Shown: positions 47,021 through 59,500 of the stretch, in pieces | Layout of the letters: each line of letters starts with the position of its first letter | Numbering within the stretch: the first letter of the stretch is position 1 | From: Lactifluus volemus | Taxonomy: Eukaryota > Basidiomycota > Agaricomycetes > Russulales > Russulaceae | Length of the DNA: 64,000 bases | Direction of reading: 5' to 3' | Assembly: GCA_022376515.1 (NCBI GenBank) | Contig: WTXI01000022.1 | Coordinates: 186,001-250,000 of the forward strand | Position numbers and translations under genes: made by a program | Notes under the pieces: generated by a model | Database searches by the model: none | What the model was told of the DNA's origin: nothing | What the model saw: the letters and a program-made list of their open reading frames with translations, nothing else

Positions 47021-47438
47021 ATATCGTAGACCAAAACATGGAAAAATAAAAGACATTCTGGCAAAGGGAAGCGAAGCGGAATGGGCTGGTGGTGAATACC
47101 CAAAGTTGCAAATTCTCGGATTAGCAAGGGCTAGACAAAGCAAATACGAAAGGGATAGCAGAATGAGAATGCCTCTACTAGTAGTGGGGAGGGGAACTCA
47201 CATGGAGGGGTGCTGAACAAGGTGACCATTAGATTGCGATGTCCCTCTACGTTGACAAGTGGCTAAATGTGTGTGAGAGAGGCGATGTGAGAGAGAGGGG
47301 AAGAGAGTGAAGAGAAGAGGGAGAGATTAAGTGAGCCAGCCCTAAAGAGGTGAATCCTTTGGTCGGATTTGCTAACTTTGCGAGTTGCCGTATCCCGTGC
47401 TCGCGCTTTCTCTTTTTTCGTCTTCTTCCCCTCGATTC

Positions 47439-49775
47439 ATGGCCCAAGTATCACTGATGGGCCCACCTCTCTCCCCAAGAGAGACGCGACGCTCAGGAAG
47501 ACGTAGTGTCCCTTCCGGCTCAACCAGCACCTCAAAATCCCCAGATTCCCCCAGCTCAGAGTCTACTCCCCGTCCCCCAGCCGTCAACCGCTCCTCTTCC
47601 TCCACCTCTTCCCGTAAACGCACAAAGCAGGAAGAACTCGACGATCCTCCAGACGAATCTCACAAGAATCCTCCAAACGGTACAGCCAACGGCGTCACCC
47701 CTCTTCAGAACGGCAACAGTCGCACCAAACGAAAGGGCAAAGAGAAGGAAAAGCCTGTCCTCGGCCTCGCCATTGACACTATCATGGCAGAAAGAGGACA
47801 GGCTGACCTCATACTCGACCTCAACGGGGATCCCGAAGCTGAGGAGGAGGAACAAGGTGTCACGCGTTGTGTGTGTGGCAACCCAGGTATGACTATTTCT
47901 CTCCCTCACGCCTTTTTACTCTCTCTATCTCTGGCAACCATCTCCCGGGCATATTTCCTCCTCCGGACACGGTTCCCCTGCATCGCAGAGCCCACCGAGT
48001 GGGATACCGCGATGTTCGCCAATATCGGCGCTTAGCCCTAGATCGTTCCCACATTGCCCCCTCCCTACCTCCTGATTGTCCCCGAACATCCGTATCTACC
48101 AGCCCGAGCCACATCTCTTTCATCCCCTTTCCTGAGCGTCCTGTCTGACGTCCCCCTTGATATACTAGGTGATGACGATGAAAGCGCAGGGGAGTTTTTC
48201 GTCCAATGCGAAACGTGCAATGTCTGGCAGCATGGCCAGTGCATGGGTATCGGAAACGAAGACGCGGTGAAGGAAGGTCACTATTACTGTGAGCAATGCA
48301 GGCCCGACCTTCATGTCGAACTTCTCAAGTACGCCACCGCTGCGCCCACTTGATTGCGCCCACTGACAACGGTGTAGGAGACTAGCAAAGCGACCTCGGG
48401 ATCGTCACCCATCCTCTAATTCTCATTCCAACGCAGCCTCCGCAAACCGCAAGTCTCGCTCACATTCACCAGCTCATCAAAAACCTCAGAAGCGACGAAA
48501 TACCATGAACAGCCGTGACGCGGCAGCGTATGGCGAAATGATGGCGCTCCTCGTGGACAACGGTTCGGCAGAGGCGGTCCCCGGGGGTGGTCCACAATCC
48601 CCATCTAGTCCTGCCAACGGAAGCGTCAATGGGCTGGCAGATGGCGACGAGCAAGTCTCTAGTCCCGTCACTGCGAAGAAAAAACGAAAGCGGGGCTCGG
48701 AAGACGCGTCAGTCGGCGCAACCTCATTCATATTGTGGAATGCGTGACTCAACCGTTTTCTATTTGTAGCACCTCAATTAAACGCACTCGATCCGCGTCC
48801 ACGACCTCGGATCGTCCCATTATCCCCAAATCTGCGCCTGTTCCGCAAGAGGAGACGCCAGCGCCCACTCCCAAGTCTATATCAATGCCTGCACCGCCTG
48901 TCCCGCCTCCGAAGAGCAACGCATCGCGGAATCGACGAGGGGGTACTGGGCGTAGTAGGCCCTCCACCCAGGGGCAAGAGGTAGCGTCGGTGGACGGGGA
49001 CGAGGGTGAGCCTTATCTGCTTTGATCTTAGATCTCACTGACCCCGTGATTGGTCCCTATATATACAAAAATAGCAGGTGGAGTTGTTTCCGGGCCGAAC
49101 AACCGACGTTCAGCTGGTGGTGGCCGATCCAGGGCCACCGGCTCTAGACGGAACCCAAACAGTGGGGACCAAACTCAGAGACGGGTCAACGGTTCCGTCC
49201 CATCTAATTCCGCTCCACCAACCTCTTTCTCTCGAACTTACTCGTCGCAGCAACAACAACAACAACAGCCCCTTCTGACATCCTGGGCCTTGCCAGACTA
49301 CCTAGCCCATCTGGAACCAACCCTGCCGACCAAGACGCCTCAGCCACTCCAATTGCGTGGCTCTGGCGAGGAACGAGGCGTGAGAGTTCGCTGGCCGGGG
49401 AAGCGCATGAGCGTGGGCGACATGAATAAGCGTGTCCGTGCCCTGGTGGAATGGGTCGGACGGGAGCAGGCCAGCGCTTCTGAGCGTTATCGCCGCCGCG
49501 AGGCGCTACAGGCGGCTCTAGGCGAGGCCATCTCTCTTGATATCATGTCTGTCAGTGGGACAGTGGGGATGGCTCTGGACGGCGGATCACAGCCACACCC
49601 TGTGCCGCCTCCACCACCCGTGGGAAGAGAAGAGAAAAGTCGGGTCGCGGAAGGCAGTACTATTGGCGGAGACATGAAAATGATGGAGGAGCTTATGGAG
49701 GAGCTTATCGGATTTCAGGAACGGTTCGGGCCTGGTGCGAAGAGCAAGGAGCGACGGACTGCAATGTTATCATGA
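47439..49775 (+). CDS. PHD-finger protein, Cti6-like
   Basis: Likely subunit of the Rpd3-type histone deacetylase complex; nuclear. Exons: 47439-47886, 48169-48328, 48378 to about 48690-48746, about 48771-49005, 49078-49775. The PHD finger is split by the first intron (282 bp): CVCGNP ends exon 1; CETCNVWQHGQCMGI and YYCEQCRP, with the remaining Cys4-His-Cys3 ligands, follow in exon 2. Lys/Arg-rich and Ser/Pro-rich linkers come next. The C-terminus has a conserved-looking block (SVGDMNKRVRALVEWVGREQASASERYRRREAL) and an acidic, Met-rich end. The third junction is uncertain: a phase-correct intron is only 35 bp. A C/T-rich tract precedes the ATG at 47439; another in-frame ATG is at 47457. Confidence 0.75.
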
Positions 49776-49998
49776 CAGATGTCGTTTTTACTGTTTATTA
49801 TCATCCCACCCAATCTGGGGGGAGGGGAGGGGGGCATTGTTGTACTTTTATTCCTAGCTTATATCATCTCTACTTGCTTTATTAATTTTTTTTTCATTTT
49901 TCTCAACCACTGCTGACATAATCAATTCACAAGAGAATTGCTGCGGGGTGTGACCGCATACATTCGGGTGTCAGAAGAAAGCGCATACAGTCGTCGGG

Positions 49999-52900
49999 AT
50001 GACCAACCTCACTCACCCTCGACGACCATCACTGACTTTCTCAGATTTTGGATCAGATGATGAGCAACACGTCGATACTAACGACGGTGACTACTCTGCA
50101 CGTATGGGCGAACTCTTTGACGATGACCAAGAGACTACTCCCAACTCGGCTTCTCACTTTCGCCTAGACCATGATGGCCGCGACGACGAAGAGGCTTTTA
50201 TATACGATGGTGTGGATGCGCATTTATCACGTGCCACCTACCGCGAACAATTGCGTGACGTCTTGGACGACGATGACGGTGACGATGACGACCAAACGAC
50301 GATGAAGCCGAAGAGCGCGAGGTCGAGCACTCGCTCGTGCACGACGACTTTGACCATCCTCCAATAGCCATTGGCGACGAAGCCCTGGTAAGTCAGTTTC
50401 CACCTTTCCTTCTTTCGTTCAATCCACGCTCATTTCGCGTGGCCACACGCCCTCGCCATGCCAATCCAGACACCCTCCCCACCCATCTCCATCTCCACCT
50501 CCGCATCTCTCCTCTCCTCCTCACCTGCCATGTCTTCGTCTCTCCCGAACGGCGCGTCCACCACCACTACCACATATACCCCCCCTGGCCACTCCCGGCC
50601 CTTTCTCCACCCGACCATCTCACGCCTCCGCTCCTACACGCCCCAGGCTTCTTCTCCTGGCTCCTCCGCGACGAGCGCACACTCTACTGCCTTTCGCGGC
50701 GTCTCGCCTGTCGCGTCTAGTCTCACACTTTCGCCGGGCTCATCGTCGTCCGCGCATCTCCCTGCCGTTCCAAGTACAGAGAGCCATGACTTTCCGTTTC
50801 CACGTACGAACGGGCATGGCATGGGTCCATCGGCGAGCGCGAGGTGTTCCGCTGGACGCAGCTGCGTGCACTCGAATCGCATCTCTTTACGCGGTCGTCA
50901 AATAAGGCTCAGGCCGTGTTGGGCGTACCGACCACAGGCGCACCCACGGTCATGGCAGCGAATGGGTTTATTTGTATCGGCACCCAAAGCGGGCGGATAC
51001 TTGTCTTTGACTTTAAGCAGACGCTCAGATGCATATGCGGTGACCCCGCGGCGAGTGAGCAGGGTTTTCTCTTTTGCTCTCCAATGACTCATCCGCATTG
51101 GGGATTTGCAGAAACGACGGTCGGCGCGGTGACGGCTGTCGCGCTCTCCCATGACCACACTTTTGTCGCGGCTGGTCACGCAACGGGACACATCCAGCTC
51201 TTTGACCTCAAAAAACCGCACGTACCGGCGCGTTCTGTCCCGCCCACGACACTCGCAGCCGTCGCGTCGGGCAGGAAAGAAGGACATTTACAAGGCTCGC
51301 GCATCGTCAGCATCGGCTTTATTGCCGGACGACACACCGCCATCGTCACGGCAGACCAGACGGGACTGGCGTTCTACCATAGTCTCGGCAAGGCGCTCTT
51401 CTTCGAGGCCTCGGATGTATTGCGGATACTGGGAAAGTACCCGAACGAGGAGGCCGTCGTGCCTGGTCCTGGGCCACACACGCTCCCTCTCCCTCTCCAT
51501 CGGCGACGCCCACGCCGCACCAACACGATCCTCGCCATGGCGTCCTTGCCTCTCGGCACTGTGCCACATCCAACAGACGCTTACAACGTGACCGCACTGC
51601 TCACCGCTGCCAAACTGGTCATCGTCGGGCTCAAACCGTCGCCCAAGACGTGGTATCGTAAACATCGCGACGAGGACGAGCAAGACGAGCAGATGATGGG
51701 CAAAGCCAAATTTCGTGCCGCGTTATCGTGGTTTCCGAGCGTCATTCCTAGCTCTCCAACAAACCCTGCACCACCACTGCCAGCGAAGAAAGATAACACG
51801 CCTCAGCCGCCCCCGACGACGCCCATGTTGATATACTCATGGGGTTCGACCTTTCATTTGCTTCTCCTCTCCGAGATCAAGACGATGGAAAAGATCACGA
51901 ACCAACGCACGGGCAAGCTGACCAAAGTTGAGGTTGGAAGGCTCGTGTTTGAAGAAAAGGCACGATGGAAGGCGCGGGATAACGTGCACGCCATACAGTG
52001 GTTAAACGCCAAAGTGGGTTCGTTCAGCCCTGGTCTTCGTTCCTCGTTCGAAGGTCCGTGCTGAAGTTGTTAACCGTGTGTGCCAGCAAATTCTTGCAGT
52101 CACTGCATCGGCGCTGGAGGTATATGACGTGCAGACGCGAACGCTTGTCGAGCACGTGCATTTCGACCCGTCTTTGCTTCTCTCGCCTACGATCGCGCAC
52201 ACGGTCAACGGGGCATACTCATATCCAGACGCGATTGGTGATATTGCCCATAGCGTGCGCACCTATAAGGGCAAGATCTTCTTTCTCGTAAGCGCCCACT
52301 ATCATTTCCGGTCATTCCCGTTTGGCGCTTATGATGAAAACAGGGCCGCGACGAGGTGCAGGTGGGCACGCTACTCACGTGGGCAGACCGCATACTCTCA
52401 TTCGTGGAAAATGGCGACTTTCTGAGCGCCATCGACCTCACGCGCTCGTACTACCTTGGCACAGCTCCCGGAAACAAGAACGGTCTGCCCGAAGACCCGC
52501 TGGAGCTGAGGAAAGTCGTAGGAGAGAAGATGCGCGAGCTCATGGTTGCGTCGACGCGATACGCGTTTTCGGAAGATCGCATGACGGATGGGACGCACCA
52601 TACCCCAGACGGGCGCGGCGTCGATCGCACCTCGCTGTTTGAAAACCTGGTTACGACCTGCGCCCGCGCCTGCATCGCTCTCGGAGACCTGATTCCTCTT
52701 TGAAGATCTCTTCCAGGCGTACGACGACGCCGGCATCGCGCCGATATACCTCGAGAGATTCGAGACGTTCGTGCTCGAATACGATGTGCGCGCGGTGGAC
52801 CCGCGCATCGCGCAGCGGCTGATCGCGATGCATTCGGCCAATGGAGTCCCGACCGTGCAGAGCGCGTTATCTGGCACATCGACCCGAGTTGCCTCGACAT

Positions 52901-55195
52901 TGACCAGGTCGTGCAGCTCTGCCAGACGCACCGTCTATATGATGCCCTCATCTACGTCTACACGCGCGCGATGCGAGACTACGTCGCACCGGTCGTGGAA
53001 ATGCTCAGCCTGATCCGGAAAGTGATGCAGCTCCGTCGCTCGCCCGCCGCCGCGCCGGACGAGACCGCGCTGGAACCGCTGGTCGTCAACGCGTACAAGG
53101 TGTATCCGTTCCTGGCGGATGTACTGTCTGGGCTGACGTATCCGAGCGAAGAGCCGCTGCAGGACGAAGAAGCGACATTGGCCAAGCGCGATCTCTATTC
53201 CTTCTTGTTTCACGGACGCTCCAGCACGTGGCCGCGCGGTGACGGCGGCAAACTCGTCCTGACGGCGGAGGAGGAAGGTGGCGTCGAACCCACGTACCCG
53301 TATTGCCGGATGCTTTTGCGCTTCGATCCCGAGGCCTTTTTGCATGCGCTCGACCTGGCGTTTGAAGATACCTATTTGAACGATGAGACGAGCGGCGGCG
53401 CGAGTCGGCTCGTCATTGTCAAGATCCTCCTCGAAATCCTCGCCTCTTCTTCTTCCTCTTCGTCATCGTCCTCGCCCACCTGCTCCGCTGCCGCCCACAG
53501 TGCGGACGTTCGTGCATATCTTCGTCGCACGCAACGTGCCCAAATACCCACAATTCATACAAATGGCGCCGAGCGTCCTGCATGCCATCCTTGTCGGGCT
53601 CACGACGGACGTGGACCGGAGCACGCGCGAAGACCGTCAGCTCGCGGCCGAGTACCTTCTCTCTACTTACACCCCTCATGACAGCGAGCAACTGTTGCGG
53701 CTGTTCGAGGACGCGGGTTTCTATCGTATCCTGCGGACTTGGCATCGCCAGGAAGGACGATGGTCACCTTTACTCCTCGCGTACCTGCACGATCCTGATG
53801 TACAGCCACCCGAGCTTTTCGCTAACATCGACAAGATCTTTACTACTACCACCATCGCCCCTACTACAGCCAGAACACGTTCCCGCGACAGCTCCGTGCC
53901 GGCAGACGATTTGCGCGCGACCGTAGCCATGGCGTTACCAGACCTTTTGGGCGCTAGCGTGATCGACACTGCACGCTTCCTTGATCGCCACGCCCCGCAA
54001 TTGCATGAACGCGCGATAGATTCGATGGGATCCGATGCGGATCACAGACGCTTCGCTTACTTGCATTGTCTGCTGGGCCCACCGTCCGCCGACGACGACG
54101 ATGATGACGACGAGCATCCGCCGCTACGATCAGGACCGTCGGCGGCGGTGCCACCGCGACTTCGCAACGCTTACGTCGCGTTGCTGTGCGAAATCGACCC
54201 AGCGAGCGCCATACCGTCCTTGCGATATCTCTCTCTGCCTGAGTATTTGGAGTGGGACGAGGCACTGCGGATCTGTGAAGAACACGAAGTGTTGATGCGG
54301 TCGTGTGGGCGCTTGATTGGAGAGGTCGACCCAAGGACGCGATGGACAAGGTAGAGGCGTTTGAGAGACGCTTGTCGGCTGCTGTAGGTGGGATCCTCGC
54401 GCGGGGTGAGGGTGACAGTGTTGGTGCATTGAATGCGTCAGGTCATCAGCAACAGTTGCGACAGCACTTGGAGAGCCTAGCGGCGATTGGCGGACCGGCG
54501 TGGCCGTCTGCGTGGAACGGTCGCGCACGCAGGCGAAGGACGTGGATGCGCCAGTCGAAGAACTGTGGTTCCAGTTACTGCATACGCAGATAGGCACCGT
54601 GCAGGCTGTCTCGTCTTGTTGCCCATCTTCCGCGACCGACCGTCACGACAACGACGATGGTGACGGTGTCGAGGAACCCGCGGCGGCACACCACACGCTG
54701 GAGACGCTGCGCTCGCTCGTACAGACCACATTCTCGGCGCTTGTCTCGGCCAGTGCGCGCGTGGCCGCGGTCGCGGCGTATCTTCCCGCGGCTGTTCACA
54801 CGCCTCGTTGAGAAGACCACATCGGCGGACGTGGGACGCGGGACACCGTACACCGAGTTCCGGACGATCTTGACGGGAATGATGGAGGCATATCGTGCGG
54901 AGGGAGACATGCTCGTGATCACCAAACATCTCCTCGATCGGGATGTGTTTGAGACGATCGAGATGGCGACACGGGTTCGGGCGCGTGGGTGGGCATCGAA
55001 AATGGAGACGTGTGCGGGGTGTCGGAGACCACTGTTGCTGATGTCTGCGGAGTTGGAAGAACGGGCACTATCATCGGAGGGGAGGAGGAGGAAGAGGATC
55101 GGGATCGGGGAAAAGGGAAAATTACTATTATGCGGACTGGGATGGCATATCATGGGTCTTGTTTACCAAACCAACTGGCAACAACCTCAACTTAG
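49999..55195 (+). CDS. VPS8: Vps8, CORVET subunit, with about nine frame breaks
   Basis: CORVET tethering subunit acting on early endosome/vacuole traffic. Recognisable order: acidic N-terminus; RPFLHPTISRLRSYTPQAS; a WD40-like beta-propeller (FRWTQLRALESHL, ICIGTQSGRILVFDFKQ, VALSHDHTFVAAGHATGHIQLFDL); the helical Vps8 central domain (WADRILSFVENGDFLSAIDL, FLFEDLFQAY, WHIDPSCLDIDQVVQLC); and a C-terminal RING-like CxxC (CAGC) with a later HGSCLP. Introns: about 50388-50466, 51040-51111, 52014-52086, 52288-52343. The conserved residues need frame changes near 50300, 50815, 52690, 52845, 53455 (Ser-coding repeat), 54287, 54492, 54775 and 55110, where no intron fits. This is either a young pseudogene or base-calling errors in GC-rich DNA; no in-frame nonsense mutations were seen apart from these. 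Confidence 0.8.
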
Positions 55196-56068
55196 TATCC
55201 TGCAATGTACTATAGACCGATGCACATTTATATTTTTTTTTGTTATGTTTTTTTTTTCTCTGCTAATTAGTCGCATTATATTATGGCTTTTTCGTTGTTT
55301 TGTTTTGGTGTGGCACACTGGTGACGTGCAGACAATCGGGGTTGGGTTGTTATTTGTACTAGCCCCGCGCACAGAATACACGCAAACAAGAAAAGCAGCG
55401 ACAGGCTCCGAGGGTACCTTGATGATGCAAAACGCTGAATTCCAGATGCAGATCACAAGTAGCCAATAGGATGTGGCTACGTGTGTTGGGTGTCGAAGAC
55501 GTATTCGGTGTGTTCGATTGGACGTGGAAGAGGCGCACGGATGTCCAAAGCAGATAAACCACAAGTATCAAGGTTCGCGGCGCCTGTCCAGGCTCACACA
55601 CATGGGATGTGCATGCACACTCCCCGGGCCGGTGTGTTCTCAAGTCCTAGTACTTTGACGACTTTTTCTTAGCTTGGATTTTTGACTCGGAAGGAAACTG
55701 TAAACTTTGCAAAAACATCAAAGATGACCCTGGCGGCGGCCCCAGTACAGTACGCCGAGCGACGAACTACGTATATATTTGATGCATCATATCTGCACAA
55801 ACACGATTTAGACTGAGGTGCGAACCGTGCTCGCTCTGCTGCCGAGATGGACAATAAGGTTGTCTGGTTGTTCTGTTTCTTGACTCGAAGGCACCCACAC
55901 GGGACTTACACGGTGACCTTCACAAGTGCAGAAAATTTGTCTCCCATTAGTGGCTGGTAACTGTCATCATCAACTTTGAAAAGGTGGCAAGTCCTATATA
56001 AAGCCACTATAATAAAGTCACAAGAGACACAAAGTGATAAGGCATTTAGCTAGACCTCCATCTATGAA
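55196..56068. other. Intergenic, no gene seen
   Basis: T-rich stretch just after the Vps8 end, then unremarkable sequence up to the inverted secreted-peptide gene. Confidence 0.45.
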
Positions 56069-56281
56069 TCATGGTATCCCCGGGGGCAATATGCCGCAAT
56101 GTACGCCCGGTCTCAAGTTGCACGGGACAAAGGTCGGGGTGTCCACCAACGAGATGCCATCAGCGATCGCGCCCGTGTCACCGCCATCCTGGCGCCTGTA
56201 ATGGGACGCGGGAGACGGGACCGGCATAGCCAACGCCACAAGGGGAGCAAGAAGAGCAATCGATAACTTGAAGAACATCAT
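56069..56281 (-). CDS. Small secreted peptide precursor 2
   Basis: 70 residues from the ATG at 56281. The signal peptide and pro-region are near-identical to precursor 1 (MMFFKLSIALLAPLVALAMP ... SHYRRQD). After the dibasic site the sequence differs completely and includes two cysteines (CNLRPGVHC) that could form a small loop, and a proline-rich end. The upstream region carries the same 5'UTR intron (minus strand, beginning GTATGTATGC near 56456). Confidence 0.55.
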   Translation of the reverse strand: MMFFKLSIALLAPLVALAMPVPSPASHYRRQDGGDTGAIADGISLVDTPTFVPCNLRPGVHCGILPPGIP

Positions 56282-56640
56282 TTTCGTCAAGGGGATGATA
56301 TGGTTGTCGTTTCAGGGAATCAGGGAGGCGTCCTCAGGCTGTTCAATTGGGTATGCTTGAAGGAAAAAATGATCGAGGGATGCGACCAAGCTAGTACGCC
56401 GACAAAAAAAACTGTTAGAGGAATAATGGTGACAACGACAGAAAGTATGCATACATACCTAGGACAGAGGAGGAAGTGAACGAAAAGAGGATAAGCCTAC
56501 TAAGGAAGACCATTGGAACCAACTCGAGCTTTTATGTGTGAAGACAGGCTCGAGCTCGGTATTGCCGGCATGGGATAACAAGTATCCCCAGTGCCGCCTC
56601 CGACGAGCCCGAACCCAACGCGAGAAATTGACGATTAATA
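56181..56640 (-). repeat. Inverted duplicate of promoter plus signal-peptide region, arm 2
   Basis: Reverse-complement partner of 40193-40660. The arms enclose about 15.5 kb containing threonine dehydratase, the PHD gene and Vps8. Confidence 0.85.
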
Positions 56641-56922
56641 AGAACAAGGCTGTGTCTACTAGTCATGCAAATGACTCGGAGATGGTGTTGATTATCGAGC
56701 TTTACCGTTGCCGATTGTTGCACTGGCACCTTCGATGCGCTTATTCTTTGCTTCATTTTAGTTTGATGGCGACTCATTAACTACAGTACGATGATATAAA
56801 GCTTCACTAGAAATGACGACCTTGTCGTCGGGAACCTTGCTTTTGGGCCTTTTTCCCGCAGATAAATTCGGCAATACAAATAAGTTCGTTCTTAACCAGT
56901 TGACATTAGTGTTGCCGCGGCT

Positions 56923-58307
56923 CGGTTTGAAGCCAGTTAGGCGATGAAGCTGAGCTTAGCCGGGCTGCGCCGGCTCGTGCTAATATCGGCTAAGATCATG
57001 CATCTAGTAGCCTCAGCTAGCATCGGCTAGGATAAAACAAATTTCCTGATGCTTACTCGAGCTCGTTGGGGACGTCGATGCTTGCTTCGATGTTTGGCCA
57101 CGCTTCCAACAACACCGCACAACTGTAGCGTGCGGCAATGCAACCTCGGCCTCGGAGCCGTTTACTGACACCGTGAACCTGACCGACATCACCAACGTTG
57201 CCACACTTCCAACTGTCCTGCGTCCACAACTCGTTTTCCTCCGAACTGGTTGCTCGTTGTACGTTTTCAAACTGCGCACAGTCGTGCGCCTCGCTTGTTG
57301 CACCTCCAGTGAGTATCATCGAAAGTGATAGATATGTCAACATGACTACGACCTCCTCCGAGTCTGTGGTCTGCTGATCAATACTGCTGTGACTGTGTAC
57401 ATCACTTGTCTCACAAAAAACGGCTAGCCCGATGTTGCCTTCCAAAAAAAAAATAATCTATGCAGGGCAACAAGACAAAACGACTGCACGGCACTGTACT
57501 GGTCCACAATCAACCTCCCTCATGCCCTACTCAACTGGGTGTGACGACCACCGCACTGGGATCCACCACGATGATGACAAAATCAGGTTAAAGGAGTGGG
57601 AATGCTGGTGAGGGTCACTTCATGGGTAACCTCAAAACGTTCTTGGTCCTCGAATCTCGATGCCAAAGTCGTTCGGTTGCTCCCACACACGCATGATAGC
57701 TTCTTTGTGAACAACAAGCACAATGCAATATACAATGACCCTGGGATGCCGATCTCGAGCAACCAGGGCACTTCCCGTGGCCTCTGAACTTGAAGCAGGA
57801 GGAGTGATTCTAACTGGGAACTGGTGTGTATGCGCTTCTTCCGGTATCCCATTGCAGAGACTTCGACGTCCGCAGACTGAGGTGCATCTGGTGACAGAGT
57901 CTCGTTAAGTCGCTCTGGTTGTGTCAGATGTCAGCAAGTTAGAATGCAACAAAAGTTTCATCCCTTCCAAGCAAGGTTTGAGCCGACAACGTCGGCATTT
58001 TGAGTTCGTAACCGGGGGTGGAATCCAAGATCCAACTTCGTGAACGTTTGAAAGGTTCCGAGATCGAACAAATCTAAAGATCATTGCAAAGTGAGGAGTA
58101 TATAGTCAGAAATTATTGAACGGGCAACTCGGAATACCAGAAGTAAATTTTTGATGCTCCCAGCGAGGCACAGGTGAATATACCGTAGCCCGCAGCAGAC
58201 CTTGCAGGGCAAGGCTGACTCGGACCCGACATGTCCCCCTTTACAGAAACCTAATAATTCGAATCGTCTGGGCCCCCCAGGACCGGGCACTCCCCGGCTT
58301 CAAACCG
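56923..58307. other. Possible small inverted-repeat element
   Basis: A 12-bp inverted repeat, CGGTTTGAAGCC (56923-56934) and its complement (58296-58307), brackets ~1.4 kb. GGCTA/AGCCG motifs cluster near both ends. No flanking target duplication was found and no protein is encoded. Confidence 0.3.
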
Positions 58308-58639
58308 TCCTTCGCCTCCCCCACTCTCACACCGGCTATCTTACGGCTCCCGGGCTAGACATAGCCGGGGGCTTATAGGAGCATAATAGACATTAGAAAT
58401 ACATTTATTATGTAAATCGTAGTCGACTAATACACTAGAAGCGCCGACAGGATTTTCGGGCCAGATGAGGCCGGTATTACTAACCCTCAGGCTCTGATTG
58501 GCTGTTGCGAGCAAAGCATGCCATTTTGGAAATATTGTAAACTCTCAGAGTCTCAGGTGTGACAAACACACCTTTTTTGTTTAATTTTGCCACACAATAC
58601 AATTTCTACCAAAAAAATTTATTCAAAATAATGTAATAC

Positions 58640-59500
58640 ATGGTACTATGCAAAATGTGGTGATTGAGCAAGAAATGGGCAAGAAATTTGGAGTGATCCA
58701 GAAGGGGGGGCGTGTGTGATTTGGTAGGGGGGTGCGGGAGGTGCGGAAGACGTGGGAGGCACAGGAAACCCGGGAGGTGTGGGAGACGTGGGAGGCATGG
58801 GAGACACGGGAGGCACAGGAGGTGTGGGAGACGCGGGAGGCACAGGAGAAGCGGGAGATGCGGGGGGTGTGGGAGATGTGGGAGGCGTGGGAGGTGCAAG
58901 GGGCACGGGAAGCACAGGAGGCCCAGCATGCCCAAGAGGTGTGGGAGATGCGGGAGGCACAGGAAGCGCAGGAGGTGCGGAGGCAGTGGCACAAGAGACG
59001 GGTGATGCAGGAGGTGGATGAGGTGGTGATGCAGACAGGGGCGGCGGCGGCGCAGGGGGCAGAGGAGGAGCAGGAGGCAGAGATAGAGAAGGGGGAGGCA
59101 AAAGAGTCAGGACACATTGGGGTGGGGCAAGCAGCATGACAACATACCAGGGAGAAGGTGCAGAAGGCATCAGGGCAGCGTGACACCATGGACCACCCCA
59201 CAGTGCCAGTGGGTCCATAAGCACCGATGCGGAGGAGGCGAAAGCGGTGGAGGCACAGGCAGAGGCACAGGAGGAGGGGAGGGGGAGGAGGCAGCAGTGG
59301 GGGGTGTTGGGGCGACAATGCGCACAGGAGGTGATGCAGTTGCAGTAAGGCAGCAGGGACGTGGAGACATGCAGTGCCAGACGGGGAGCAGTGGCAACAG
59401 CAGAGGCTATGACAGAGACGGCGACAGAGGGGACAGAGCGAGGGACAGGAGGACACAGCAGAGGCATGAAAATCAACATTGTGCCAACAAGAACAAACAA
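58640..59500. repeat. GA-rich minisatellite element, copy A
   Basis: A core of GGGAGGCRYGGGAG-type units (about 58730-58990) plus a less repetitive part. It shares GGAGGAGGCGAAAGCGGTGG-like and ATCAACATTGTG segments with copy B at 62285. On the minus strand both copies can encode a short hydrophobic start (MLIFMPL / MLIFVPL) followed by a proline-rich low-complexity run, but no real protein family is evident. Confidence 0.6.

Noticed and set aside
53383..53560. Intron in the Ser-coding tract of Vps8
   Set aside because: The only GT-AG pair in the right phase would delete a conserved helix (RLVIVKILLEIL); a length change in the repeat is simpler.
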